Source of the DNA: Glebionis coronaria
Lineage: Eukaryota > Streptophyta > Magnoliopsida > Asterales > Asteraceae
DNA: 64,000 nucleotides
Direction of reading: 5' to 3'
Assembly (NCBI GenBank): GCA_025667525.1
Contig: CM046877.1
Location: 263,411,706-263,475,705, forward strand
In this document: positions 33,967-45,000 of the stretch, piece after piece
Position numbering within the stretch: the stretch's first letter is position 1
How the letters are laid out: each line of letters starts with the position of its first letter
Translations under genes and position numbers: made by a program
The notes under the pieces: generated by a model
What the model was told of the DNA's origin: nothing
Seen by the model: only the letters and a program-made list of their open reading frames with translations
The model's database searches: none

Positions 33967-36900
33967 TGTAACACCCCCAAATTTATACAACTCAATATAG
34001 CGGAAGACTAGTTGGTGTTACGGGATAACACATTACTCACATCATAGACAACGCTTAAAAATCGCGTCGTTTATTAATAAATCATTTCCATTCATAATTA
34101 TCAAAGTTACATCGGTCCCAAGTCATTACATTTCATACAAAGTTTTACAAAATATTTGAATGGAATATATTGTTTAAGTGCGGGCCATGAATTCTTGTCG
34201 TCTTCCCGAGAATTACCTTCAAGTACCTGAGATAAAACATGTTAAAAGAAAAGGTCAGCGATAACGCCGAGTGAATTCATAGAGTTTAATAAAATCCATC
34301 AATATAATATCAGTATAAAATTATTACTGAAAATCATTTTGTACAAATCATTTTAATAGGCCATAAAATAGCCAAAGTCATTTGATACAAATCTTCATCG
34401 AAATTATAATATAGGCATTTGCCTTAAAAATCATTATACGAGCCAATGTCGTAAAAACATCATACAATACGTCTTACGACGTTGTATAAGGTTAAATAAA
34501 AATCGTTATATGAATATGGTTATAAAAACCAAAACACAAACATAATATCAATAGTATGACCCTGTATTGCTAGTCAGGCAATACGTCGTAATTCTGAGCG
34601 TCTAGTAGTATTTCGTTAGTTTTTGGATTATTATAAGCCGCATGATATTGTTACCTTACTAAACCAACAACGTGTAGCTAACCCGATACTCAATTTGCCC
34701 ATCTAAAGTAGCGTGTCGTCACAAAGGTCATGCTATTGAAATCTTCTCATACATAAATTCGCTTACCAATCAATGTGGCACGACGGGGATCAACCGTCAA
34801 GGCGCGAACTGGGGTGATCGTCCCTAAATAGTACTATTAAATGCATAAGCGTCTACCAAATCCCGGTAGTTCACAATTCATGCTAATGGGACTTTTAGTG
34901 ACATAACCTAACTTTAATAATCTATTTAATTTTATCTATCGGGTCCTTTAATCATTTATCGGGTCATACAATCGGGTCATCCAATCATTCGGGTCCAAAA
35001 TCAATAAACAAACAATCGGGACAAATGGTGTCCTATTTAATAAACACTAACATGTTATCTCCCTCGCGGGTTTATAAAACATTTATAAAAACATTTTAAA
35101 GAGTGCGAGGCTATGAACTCACGTTGATATGGGAAGGCGGGTTATCGGCGATTCGGACGTACGGTACGTGCTTCAATCACGGAAACCTAGACAAATAATA
35201 CTCGTCTTAGACTCATGTCCAATGACTTTATAAAAATAACAATTATGTATACATATGATGATTATATACATATGATGATCAAGTGGGTTTACATATTCTC
35301 GTTTACTCATTTTAGTGTTATATGTCGATAACGTTTATACCAATTTACTAGCTTTATAGTCTTACCTATTTACGTGTTTTAGGTCCAATAAGCCTATTAT
35401 AAGTTTATTAATCTTGTATTAATCCCTTCCATACTTATATTATCAGTATTTAAACTTTCAAGTTGGGCCTAAATGGGTTAAGTCCAATAAGTCCTTTTTA
35501 TAAGGGTTTAACTTATTTAGTCCAATTATTAGTCCAATATGTCCTATGGTTCGAGTTTTTATCGGTTTTTACTTGTTATACATGTCTATATATCAGTATA
35601 TAAGTTTTATAAGGTTTTCATTAGACGGGTACAACCATCTAAGTTTTATTTAATAAAAACGTTAATTTTACGGTAATAGCCGAAAAAGTCGTAAAAATCA
35701 TATTTATAGTTTTATAACTTATAAAACTTATCAAGTTACCATTTTTATATAATGTCTACTTATTTACCATTGTACATATTTATATAAATGTATTATATAA
35801 GTTAGTGGGTTTTAATTTATATTTTATACTATTAAATTTTGAGTGCTTATATAATAGTATTATACTTTAATTTCCAAAATCTGATTTTTATCTTCACTCT
35901 CACCAAAACTACCATATCTAGAGTTATATATGGAGATAGAAGCTCAAATTTTAATCACATAAACTACATGATATGTGCTCCATTTAACTCTTTTATAGCT
36001 ACTGTTGAATCATCTTCTAAGTATTTTCTAAAAATCGTCCAAAACAGTGAACTCAGATTTGTACCTTAAAATTGTTTTGATCATATCTCACTCATCACAA
36101 TGATTCCATTGCATGGCCAACTCTCACATGTGTACAAGACATATAGCTTACTGTAAATGGATTCTACTTAATCATTTTATCAGTCCATGACCTGTTTCTT
36201 TACTGTTTTATACAGCCATCACTTTTAAGCAAGATTTTAGCCTTGTTCTTTATAGTTTTTCACCTTTTTAATCATGTTTATCAACACCAAATCCCCACAT
36301 AACATTTTTATCATCATATAATCATCATATACATATACAATAGGAAATAAAATACATGTTTACATAATCAAAATAATAAGAAGATGTGGAGGACAATCTT
36401 TATACCACCATGATGATGTAGGTTGATCAAAACATGGATTTTTGATGGAGATACTTGTGATGCACCAAGACCTTCTTCATGACCACCAATCTTCATAAAT
36501 TCCTTGTGGAAAATCAGCCCCAAGACACCAAGAAAACTCCTCCATGGATGTTATAATCACCACCATTCAAGAGAGCTTCAAGAGGGCTTCAACATATGTA
36601 GAAATAACATAGGATTTCATGGTTGATTTTTGATCAAAATGGTGTTTGATGGTGGAGTAGGGACGGCAAGATGAGAGAGTAGAGTGGAAATTGTGTGTGG
36701 TTTGCATGTTGCAAATGGTGGAAGTGAAACTAGTTGCTAGTTTTTGAGATAGTGGGGTGTAAGTAAGCTTAAGGAGTAAGCTAACTTACAAGTGTAAGTT
36801 ACTAACTTACAAGGGTGCCACATCCTTGTTTTGGCCGTCCAACATAGCTAGTGGGGTGGGACAATGTATTTTGTCCCATCTCACTAGTTTACGGGTATTC

Positions 36901-37385
36901 CTCGATTCTAGTTTCCTCGATTTGCGTGCCCTCGGGTCGTTTTACGAAAAACGTTTTTATAAATTATGAATCAACGGCACAAAACGAATCCAGTAAAAAT
37001 TGTCTCATCAAAAACGGAGTTCAAAAATGTAAATACGTAATCCTAAGGTTTCCGGTTTAGTCGTAAAGGACGTTAAAATAAAATCGTAAGTCCTAATCTC
37101 TTCTCGTAAATTTGTGAGTTTATGAACCAACACAAATTTAAAACTCCAAAATAATATTCACGGATAAATTTATTTTCTGAAATGTCGGACTGTCACCAAA
37201 GACGGTGTATGTAAACGTAAGCACGTAACGTTGAATCTTCCGGTTTAAACGTAGTCGACGCTACTTCAAGACGTAAATCCAAATTTCTTCCCAAAAATAA
37301 GTGAGTTCATATTGTAACATTAAAATAATGTTTTCAAATAATATTTGAGAATAAAATATCAATCGTAAATTGACAGATTGTCACA
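33967..37385 (-). mobile_element. solo LTR C inserted in element B RNase H
   Basis: A 3419-bp block starts TGTAACACCCCC, ends TTGTCACA and is flanked by GATAG at 33962-33966 and 37386-37390. Its removal with one GATAG restores the RNase H string EAYSDSDYAG. Read in reverse it starts TGTGACAAT and ends GGGGGTGTTACA, like the LTRs of chromoviruses E and D, so it is taken as a reverse-oriented solo LTR left by recombination. No coding frame or second LTR is inside. Confidence 0.82.
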
Positions 37386-37835
37386 GATAGTGACTATGCT
37401 GGAGCAAATCATGATAGGAAATCTACAACAGGAGGTTGTCAATTCCTAGGCAGAAGACTCATATCATGGCAGTGTAAGAAGCAAACCATTGTTGCTACTT
37501 CTACAACTGAAGCTGAATATGTAGCTGCTGCTCATTGCTGTGGACAAGTACTTTGGATTAAAAATCAATTGTTGGACTATGGGTTCAATTTCATGAACAC
37601 CAATATTTACATTGATAATGAAAGTACTATATGCATTGTCAAGAATCCGGTATTTCACTCCAAGACTAAGCATACTGAAATAAGACATCACTTTATAAGA
37701 GATGCTTATGACAAAAAGCTTATTCAAGTCTTGAAGATTCATACAGACAACAATGTAGCTGATTTGTTGACCAAGGCATTTGATGCAAAGAGATTCGAAT
37801 TCCTGGTGACACACATTGGTATGCTCAACCAATAA
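37386..37835 (+). pseudogene. element B RNase H, second part
   Basis: Continues from 33966 with SDYAGANHDRKSTTGG, LISWQCKKQTIVATS, TEAEYVAAAHCCGQ, IYIDNESTICIVKNPVFHSK and VADLLTKAFDAKRF, ending at TAA 37833. Residues match A's RNase H closely. This part is free of stops. Confidence 0.95.
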
Positions 37836-38236
37836 TATGCTGCATATGTTAAAGGGAGGTAATAGCTGTACAAGTTTTATATAAATTTTATTGTATAGTC
37901 TATGCTTTGTGTTTTTGATGTTATTGCAGGTTTATAGAAAAAGATAAAAAGAGGTTACATGTCTAGTGGAAAGCATGAACTGGTCAAAATTATGAGGTAC
38001 CGTTGTCACTCCAAGTACCGCTAGCACAAAACCAAGTACCGTTTATGTTCTATGTATCGCTACATGTCCGTTGTACCGTTAAGGGTCTCTTTTGTAAATT
38101 TGGCGGTTTCTTCGCGCTTGGGTTTGTTATTTACTTAAATACTTACCATAATTACAAAATTGATTCACCTAATCTTTTATTTTTCTCTCTTGATTCTATA
38201 ACCCTCTCTCTAATCTTTCGATCATCAAAAATACTA
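37836..38236 (+). other. element B linker between pol and 3' ORF
   Basis: Sixteen bases after the pol stop is a purine box AAAGGGAGGT (37851-37860), as in A. Motif copies (AGGTACCGTTG, CCAAGTACCGCTAG, CCAAGTACCG, TTGTACCGTTAAG) cluster at 37995-38085. The last 80 bases are CT-rich and leader-like. Confidence 0.65.
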
Positions 38237-41200
38237 ATGGCTGCCTTACAAGTAATCTCTAAGCATAATTTAGTTGTGAATCTTGCTACGAATGATGACT
38301 CACTTGGTTTCCATGAGATGCTTGGTTTCCTTTATCGAAGTCATATTCGCTTCGCACTCACTGTAAGTCCAGTTGTCTCTATACCCATTGTTGAACAATT
38401 TTGGGATACTGCTGTTTTAGGTACTCGTTTTGATCAACCTTGCATTAAGGCTAGGGTAAATCATAGGAATATATATGTCACTGAGCTACTACTAAGAGCA
38501 AGTTTGAGACTTAATGATGAAAATGGACTTAGTATGCTTAATAATACAAAGATTCATGATGGCCTTGCAGCCATGGACTATGGGGGTGGTAGGGAAAGTC
38601 TTACTTTCTTTAAAGCAGCATTTTCACCTCAATGGAAATTGCTTTTTCATGCTATTATTCACTGTTTAAGTTCAAAAAGTACATCTTTTGATCAAATACC
38701 TGCTGCATTGGCATCTACTGGTATTTGTCTAGCAAATAACATGGTTTTTAATTTTTCAAAATTAATTTTTGAAGGCATGACTAGGAATTTGGAAGGGACT
38801 AAGAAGTTTTTAATGTATCCTAGATTCATTCAGGCTTTAGTTAGTGACCAAATACCTAACCTACCAGCTTTAACTGATACATGGGATGTTCCTTCATTCA
38901 CAAAGAGAACTTTCTCTTTCTTGAACAAACAAGGCAATGCCTTTTCAGGAACTGTAACACCATTGTTTGCTCATATGTTAGCCCAACCTGCCAATCAAGA
39001 AGGTGAGGAACCTAGCAATGCTAGTGATTCTCAGCAAACTCCTTCTCACCAGAGCTCCCACTCTCTAGAAGATTCACAATCTTCTTCTCACAATATTGGT
39101 ATTCCACCAAACACTGATGAGATGATCCACACACCTGCTGCTTCTATTGCTGCTAGTGGTTCACCACAAGCACAAGCACCAGAGGTGGTGGATGTTGCAA
39201 ATTTAACTTCTTTGTGTACAAGTTTGTCCCAACAGGTACAGGTATTGCAGAAAGATAAGCTTGTTCAAGACAAGAAAATTGCTGAATTGGAAGCTAGCCT
39301 ACTCAAGTTAAGGAACAAAGTGTCATCTTGGATGAGGCAATATAGATCAGTTCAGACATCTGCAATCAGGAAGCAAAGGTTCAAAAACCTCAAGAAAAGG
39401 CAACTGAATGCAACCAAACAGGGGAGGAATATTGAAGAACAGGGAAGGAATTATGAAGAACAACCACCTTCTTCTGATAATCAAACAAGGATCTCTGGAA
39501 ATGACATCAATTTTGTATTGGATGAAGATGTCATGGGGACTTATAAAGATGGAATTGGTTTAGAGACTGATGTGGATGAACCTTCAGACATGGAGATTCA
39601 ACAGCAAGACCCACAACCTACTCCAGAGGAACCACAAGTTCAAGAACAAGTTCAAGAAAAATTGGCAACTCAACCAGAGGAGCCACAAGTTGCAGAAACA
39701 TTGGCAACTCAGCCAGAACCATTAGTTCAATCACCACCTCAAGCTAATTGGAGTGCTTTCTATGAGAAGTTGGAGGAAATTTCTAATCAGTTTCTTGATC
39801 CATCACCACAAAGCAATAAGTCAGAAAAGACTGAAGAAGTGCAAGTTGAAATGATGGCTTCTATGGAAGATAAAGCATCTAGGGAAACACAAGTGATTGA
39901 AGAAACAAGTGTGTCAAATACTAGTGAAGTCAACTTTGTTGAAGATCCAAGTACTGCTAAGCTAACTGCAAGTAGCGCTGACATTGTTGAAGATCCAAGT
40001 ACTGCTAAGCCAATTACAAGTACTTCTAAGCCAATTGCAAGTACCGTTGGTGATCATCCTTCACTGGAAAGTCAAAGTTCATTTGGAGAAAATGAGACTT
40101 TAGCCAAATTGCTGCTTGATCTAAAGAAGAATTTAGTTGAGAAGACTAAGCAAGCAGAAGTGGAGAAAAAGACACAACAAGAAGTTCTTGCCTCAAAGGA
40201 TCAAATTCAAGGTAAGAAAGTACAAGCTTCACACCCTACGAAAGGTATAGTCATTCAACAGTTAGCTAATGAAGAAGTAGCTTCCAAACTGAAGAAGCTA
40301 CCTAAGATAAATCCAAAGGATAAGGGGAAGAAGCAATTATTGTCAGAATCTGAAGATGAAAGTGATTCAGATGATGATATAAACAAAGTCATGTACAGAT
40401 TTAATCAAATTGACCGTGATGAGGAATTTGCTTATAGAATGCAACCACAAATTTGTGAAGATGAATTGCAGGAAGAACTTGCAGCAAAGCAAAATTTGTT
40501 AGAAGCTAAAAGGATACAACAAGAATGGAACATACAAGAGTATGACAGGATTCAAGCTGAGATACATGCAAGTGAGCTTCTTGTAGACTCATTGATAGCT
40601 GAAAAAAAGATGCATATGATGAAAAAGAAAAATCAAGATTGATTGATGATCTGGTAAAGGAGCAACAAAGATTCTTTGCTGAAAAGAGAAGGAAAGAAAA
40701 GATTAAGCCTCCAACTACTATGCAGATTAGAAGTCAAATGATGAAATTTATAAAGAAAGTAAAAGGATTTACTCATATTCAGATGGTCAAGAAAACTTTT
40801 GAAGAAATCAAGACTTTGTATGAGCAAAGTAAGAGGACTGAATTGAATTTTGTTGAGATTGGATCTGAAGCAGACAAGAAAGCTGTTAAAGAATTCAAGA
40901 AACGTCTACAACAACAAAGAAAATTTGGTAGTACTCCTAGAATTGAACCAAGTACTGCTGAACCTACAAGTACATCTCCCCCTATCAAGACCACTTATGT
41001 GAGGAAGAATAGAAAGGAGAAAGTAAGTTCAAGAGAGGAAGAGACTGCTCAAAGGATGAATGCAGGAGTTGAAACTTAAGGAATTGCTCAGACTGAAAAT
41101 GTACAAGCAGTACATACACAGTCAACAGTACATACAACAGTACATACTGAGGAAACAGTACATACAAGCTTCGAAGAGGGTTCAACAGAACTTGAAGGAA

Positions 41201-41850
41201 TTTCCAAGAGTGTTAAAAGGAAAAGATCAACAAATCCAAAGAAGAAAGCTAAGAGAGCTAAAACTACAGCAGAAGATAGTGATGATGATGAGAGCTTAAG
41301 GAAGTACTTGAAGATTGTGAACTTTGAAGATCAATGTTTTGATACAGAGATTTTTGGAAAAAGAGCATCCATTGTTAAGTGGATTTACTCTACAGATCAA
41401 GGACTTGAAGCTCATGGGATTCAGAGATCTGATGGCACAAAAAGGATATTCAGACTTTTGGAAGATATCCTTCACATACTTGACAGACAAGATATCCAAG
41501 ATCTTGTAAGGTTAGTTGAAGATGCCAGTGCAGGTAAAACTGAAGTATCACTATTATATAGGGAATTTATCTTTATGTATGAGCCACACAGATGTGATCA
41601 AGAAATGTTGAAGGAATTAGAGAATCAGGTTCCTAGTTACTGGAGATATTACATGTCATGTAGATTGCATATTTTGGATTTAGATGATGTTACATATTAC
41701 ATGCTGCAAGAGAAGACTTATCCCTTCAAAAGAGAATTGTTGGAAAGGATGTTAGAACAACGATTGGAGGTTACATAAGAATCTGCTGATCCTTTGGAGT
41801 TGATCAGAATGGTTAAACAACAAATCAAGGATTTGAAAGATGAGGAAGAA
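38237..41850 (+). pseudogene. element B 3' ORF (homologue of A 3' ORF)
   Basis: The ATG at 38237 (MAALQVISKHNL) is chosen by alignment to A's start; an upstream in-frame ATG at 38003 lies in the motif cluster. The N-terminal domain has FALTVSPVVSIPIVEQFWD, AAFSPQWKLLFHAIIHCLS and KKFLMYPRFIQAL. The middle is acidic, glutamine- and lysine-rich. The frame is lost near 40636 (continued at 40639-41079) and near 41080, and the C-terminal domain resumes at 41308-41778 with LLYREFIFMYEPH, YYMSCRLHILDLDDV and YPFKRELLERMLEQRLEV. No membrane or signal segment is seen. Function unknown. Confidence 0.85.
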
Positions 41851-41879
41851 GCTGAGAAAGAATCTTAAGTGTTTGACTT

Positions 41880-42260
41880 TCAGTCACACTTCATAAATGG
41901 TTCTTAGTTCACCATGTCTAACACACATAAGAACTGGCTAGTCCATAAGCAAACGGTTTGTGGTAAAGACTTATCAAATCCGTTGAAAGCTGATAGTTTG
42001 CTAATGAATATATGGTTCTAACTCACCTTGTTTCGAGACAAAGAGTTAGCTAGTCCTAGACAAACGGTACTAGGTAAAGACTTCATCAAATCCGTTGATG
42101 GTTGACAATTTACCAAAAATTGTAAGGTTTTCATTACACCTTATTCTTTGTGAATAAAGTATTGGCTATTCCAGAGTGTACAGCTAACTGGTAAAGAATT
42201 TATCAAATCCGTTGATAGCTGGTGATCTGCTAAAAATCATGAAGCCAATACAGATTTGTG
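41880..42260 (+). repeat. tandem hairpin units in element B 3' UTR
   Basis: Three units at a 110-117 base period carry the core TCAA-ATCCG-TTGA: 41974-41986, 42084-42100 and 42201-42217. Outer stem pairs are C-G in the second (CATCAA/TTGATG) and T-A in the third (TATCAA/TTGATA), a compensatory change. Each follows GGTAAAGA and a longer hairpin such as TAACTC...GAGTTA before CTAGTCC. The same units occur in A at 14320-14830. Confidence 0.82.
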
Positions 42261-42760
42261 TTTTGTTGTTAACTATTTTATTTCAGGTATGAAGATTGCA
42301 GACAAAGAAGTATTAAAAGATATAATACTTAGAAGGTTTTTGTTATCATCAAATCAAGTGGAAGATTTATTATCAAGAGTTCAAGGATTAAACTCAAGAA
42401 GACAAATACTAATGCTGCAAAGATGAATGAATGTTTAGAATACACAAGAAGATCATAGTTTGAAGACAAAGATGATGCTCATAATGTTTGAAGATTATCT
42501 TATCAGAAGAAGATCTACATATGAAGTGTTTGGCTACATTTAGTTGGATGCAAATACAAATTACCAAGTTCAATCCAAGGATGAAGGAAAGACTGAAGAC
42601 ATGTATTTCTAATACATCCAGTACAAAAGAAACAAGAAGATAACAAGTTATCATCAAAGATCATCTTTGTTCTTCTTGTTAGTTTACATTTTTTACCCTG
42701 CGTTTTGAGATGTTGTAAACTAAAAAAAAAAAGAAGGGATATACTTGCCACCAATCATTA
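42261..42760 (+). other. element B 3' end without LTR
   Basis: A/T-rich sequence with no ORF of note and no 5'-LTR match; it holds an A-run at about 42722-42732. The expected polypurine tract and 3' LTR are not found, so the element was truncated or its end replaced here. The exact boundary with the next segment is not visible. Confidence 0.5.
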
Positions 42761-43154
42761 TCACTCATTTCAACCATTCGTTTAAAACACACACACTCCC
42801 TCGAAACCATCGCATGAACACACACACACACTCATTCTGCGATCTCAGGTCACCGGAACAATCGCCGACACCATCTTGATCGTCTTCCCCATCTCCGATC
42901 GACGTCATCCAAACCCTAATTTCGTCACCACCACTGATTCTATCTTGTTCGACATACTTATTAGATCAATGGGACCATCGCCGCCACCGCCTTAGATCGC
43001 CGCCACCTTAATCTTCTCTGATCTCCTTCATCGCCTCCGCTCACCGCCACCATCGAAGATTACTAGAATACATGAATCGATCAATCAAAGAAGAAAGTCA
43101 CAAACAGATAATCAGAAACCTCTTTTTATATCAGATATGGTTCAAATAGTAAGT
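42761..43154 (+). other. GC-richer exon-like block
   Basis: This block stands out by base composition (CGCCGCCACC, CACCGGAACAATCGCCG) and resembles a plant gene's first exon or 5' untranslated region. It ends at a perfect donor-like GTAAGT at 43149-43154. Short ATGs give no recognisable protein. Whether it belongs to the mtSSB fragment downstream is unknown. Confidence 0.35.
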
Positions 43155-43445
43155 GCTCATTTTTTTCTTTTTAATTATTTGTTTTTTTTGCATTTAAGGC
43201 TTATATATGTTAAAATTAAGGGTATGAAGACTATTATGGCATCAATAGTTTGGTTGTGCATTTTTTCACGAAATATATCGAAACTAACTGCTTGGTCATG
43301 TGCATTTTTTCATGAAGATATTTTATTCATAATTTACAACATACGTAATTGGAATATATTTATGGTGAACACTTGGAAATGTTGTGTACTAGCTACTGCG
43401 ATCAGCATGTTTATAGAGGTCATAGTTTTGGTTAGAACACTTCGA
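43155..43445. other. A/T-rich stretch, nothing recognised
   Basis: Possibly intronic, following the donor-like site at 43149. A 107-codon open frame here shows no domain and is T-rich by composition. Confidence 0.4.
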
Positions 43446-44070
43446 AGTGCATCGGTTTGAGAATTGTACTATGACATCGGTTTGAGAATTATACTAGTGC
43501 ATCGGTTTGAGAATTATACCAGTGCATCGGTTTGAGAATTGTACTAGGGCATCGGTTTGAGAATTGTACTAGTGCATCGGTTTGATAATTGTACTAGTGC
43601 ATCGGTTTGAGAATTGTACTAGGGCATCGATTTTAGAATTATACTAGTGCATCGGTTTGAGAATTGTGCTAGTGCATCGGTTTGAGAATTGTACTAATAG
43701 CATCGGTTTGTATGAATTAATCTATGGTATCTGTATGTATAGAAATAGCATCGATTTGTATGAAAAGTAGCATCAGTTTGCATGATAGATTTTAACAACA
43801 TATCAAACTTAGTTAAATCAAAGAGCATCTGTTCTAAGAGTGTATTAGTGCATTATTCAAATGCATTAGTATTTAATGTTAAAACGTTTTGTTTTAGTGC
43901 ATCCGTTTGAGGTAATTTTAGTGCAGATGTTTTACGTAATTTTAGTGCAGCCGTTCTACATAATTTTAGTGCTGCCGCTTTACGTAATTTTAGTGCATCT
44001 ATTTGATTAATTAGTTACGGAATCTGTTTGATAAATTAGTTACGGCATCTATTTGATTAACTATATTATA
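43446..44070. repeat. AGTGCATCGGTTTGAGAATT array, 25-27 bp period
   Basis: About ten near-perfect 25-base units run from 43446 to 43696, followed by increasingly divergent relatives with the core GCATCxGTTTGA. A second subfamily (TTTTAGTGCATCCGTTTGA, TTTTAGTGCAGCCGTT) at about 43895-44070 has a 25-27 base spacing. It lies between the exon-like block and the mtSSB exons. Confidence 0.85.
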
Positions 44071-44606
44071 TAAGTGCATCAAGTCTAATATAGTATTTGG
44101 CCTATGAAACATAAACCCGTTTCAGCTTATATTTCATAAGCTTCATTTCGTGGGCTTTCGCGGTGTTCTTATTTCAAACAGGGGGTGTTCGTTTTGGCTT
44201 TTATGTAGGCTTGTGATCTTATTTTTTTCCAGTAGGCTGTTAATATATATTATGAAGCTCCAATGGAGTTTGATTATGGGATGAAGGGAATATCATCATT
44301 AGATGTCGCATTGCAGGTGTCATGGGTGGGTATGGTAATTCAAAGTGATTCGGGTTAAAAATATTGGCCTGAACTGCCAACACAAACATGTCAGTTTTTT
44401 TTTTGAGAAAGTAATGTGTTAAAACATAATTACGAATATCATGTTGTTAAAGATTTTAATCTAACGTGCACTTTAGATAGTTCTCTTTTTCGTCTTCTGT
44501 TACGCACTTTTCATTCATAGTTAGTGAATTACAACCTGAATCAACCCACTTTTATGCACATGGGTCAAGCTCGCTTTCTTGATTATAAAAGTATTATTAT
44601 CGACAG

Positions 44607-45000
44607 GTAATTATACGTGGATAGGTCGGGCAACCACCACTGCAAAAGATCTTGAGGAATGGTAGAACAGTTACCATCTTTACAGTTGGGACAGGTGGTA
44701 TGTTTGATCAAAGAACAATTGGACCAAAAGATTTGCCAAAACCTCCTCAATGGCATCGTATTGCTGTACACAATGAAGATCTTGGAACTTATGCAGTTCA
44801 ACAACTCATCAAGAAGTATAATATAATTTTTACATAGTTTAGTGAACTGGATTAAAGAGTTAGTCTTTATTTTCTACTGACGTGGGAACCTCTTTGCAGC
44901 TCTTCAGTTTATGTGGAGGGTGATATCGAAACAAGAGTTTACAATGACAATATCAATGGAGAAGTTAAAAACATACCAGAGATCTGCATTCGTCGTGATG
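44607..45000 (+). pseudogene. mtSSB: mitochondrial single-stranded DNA-binding protein fragment (two exons)
   Basis: Exon 44607-44815 encodes VGQPPLQKILRNGRTVTIF, GTGGMFDQR, KPPQWHRIAVHNEDLGTYAV. An 84-base intron (44816-44899, GTATAA...TTTGCAG) is followed by exon 44900-45000 with NSSVYVEGDIETRVYND and KNIPEICIRRDG, ending at a donor-like GTACGT. The two exons join in frame. This is the OB-fold of the plant mitochondrial SSB, which coats single-stranded mtDNA in replication and repair. A TAG at 44622 replaces a lysine, and the transit-peptide exons and last exon (GKIR...) were not found. With an intron kept, it is a genomic fragment, not a retrocopy. Confidence 0.9.

Larger units (their letters stand above)
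27275..42740 (+). mobile_element. Ty1/copia element B with extra 3' ORF, 3' LTR lost
   Basis: The order is 5' LTR (27275-27781), tRNA-Met primer site, gag, protease, integrase, RT, RNase H (split by solo LTR C), linker, extra ORF and tandem hairpin units. This is the copia domain order with integrase before RT. No copy of the 5' LTR is seen at the right end, which fades out between about 42300 and 42740, so the end is approximate. Stops and frameshifts run through pol. It has the same plan as A but differs strongly in sequence. Confidence 0.92.

Noticed and set aside
33960..37392. Nine-base duplication CAGATAGTG suggesting a Mutator-type DNA transposon
   Set aside because: The termini are not inverted repeats. 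Reading the element as TG...CA with a 5-bp GATAG duplication fits an LTR and explains the extra matching bases.
42719..42740. A-run taken as the poly(A) tail of a retroposed copy of element B
   Set aside because: The element still has its 5' LTR U3 and primer site, which a processed transcript would lack, and no target duplication was found.
43446..43696. Regular repeats considered as a CRISPR array
   Set aside because: There are no unique spacers, units abut directly, and the context is plant nuclear DNA.
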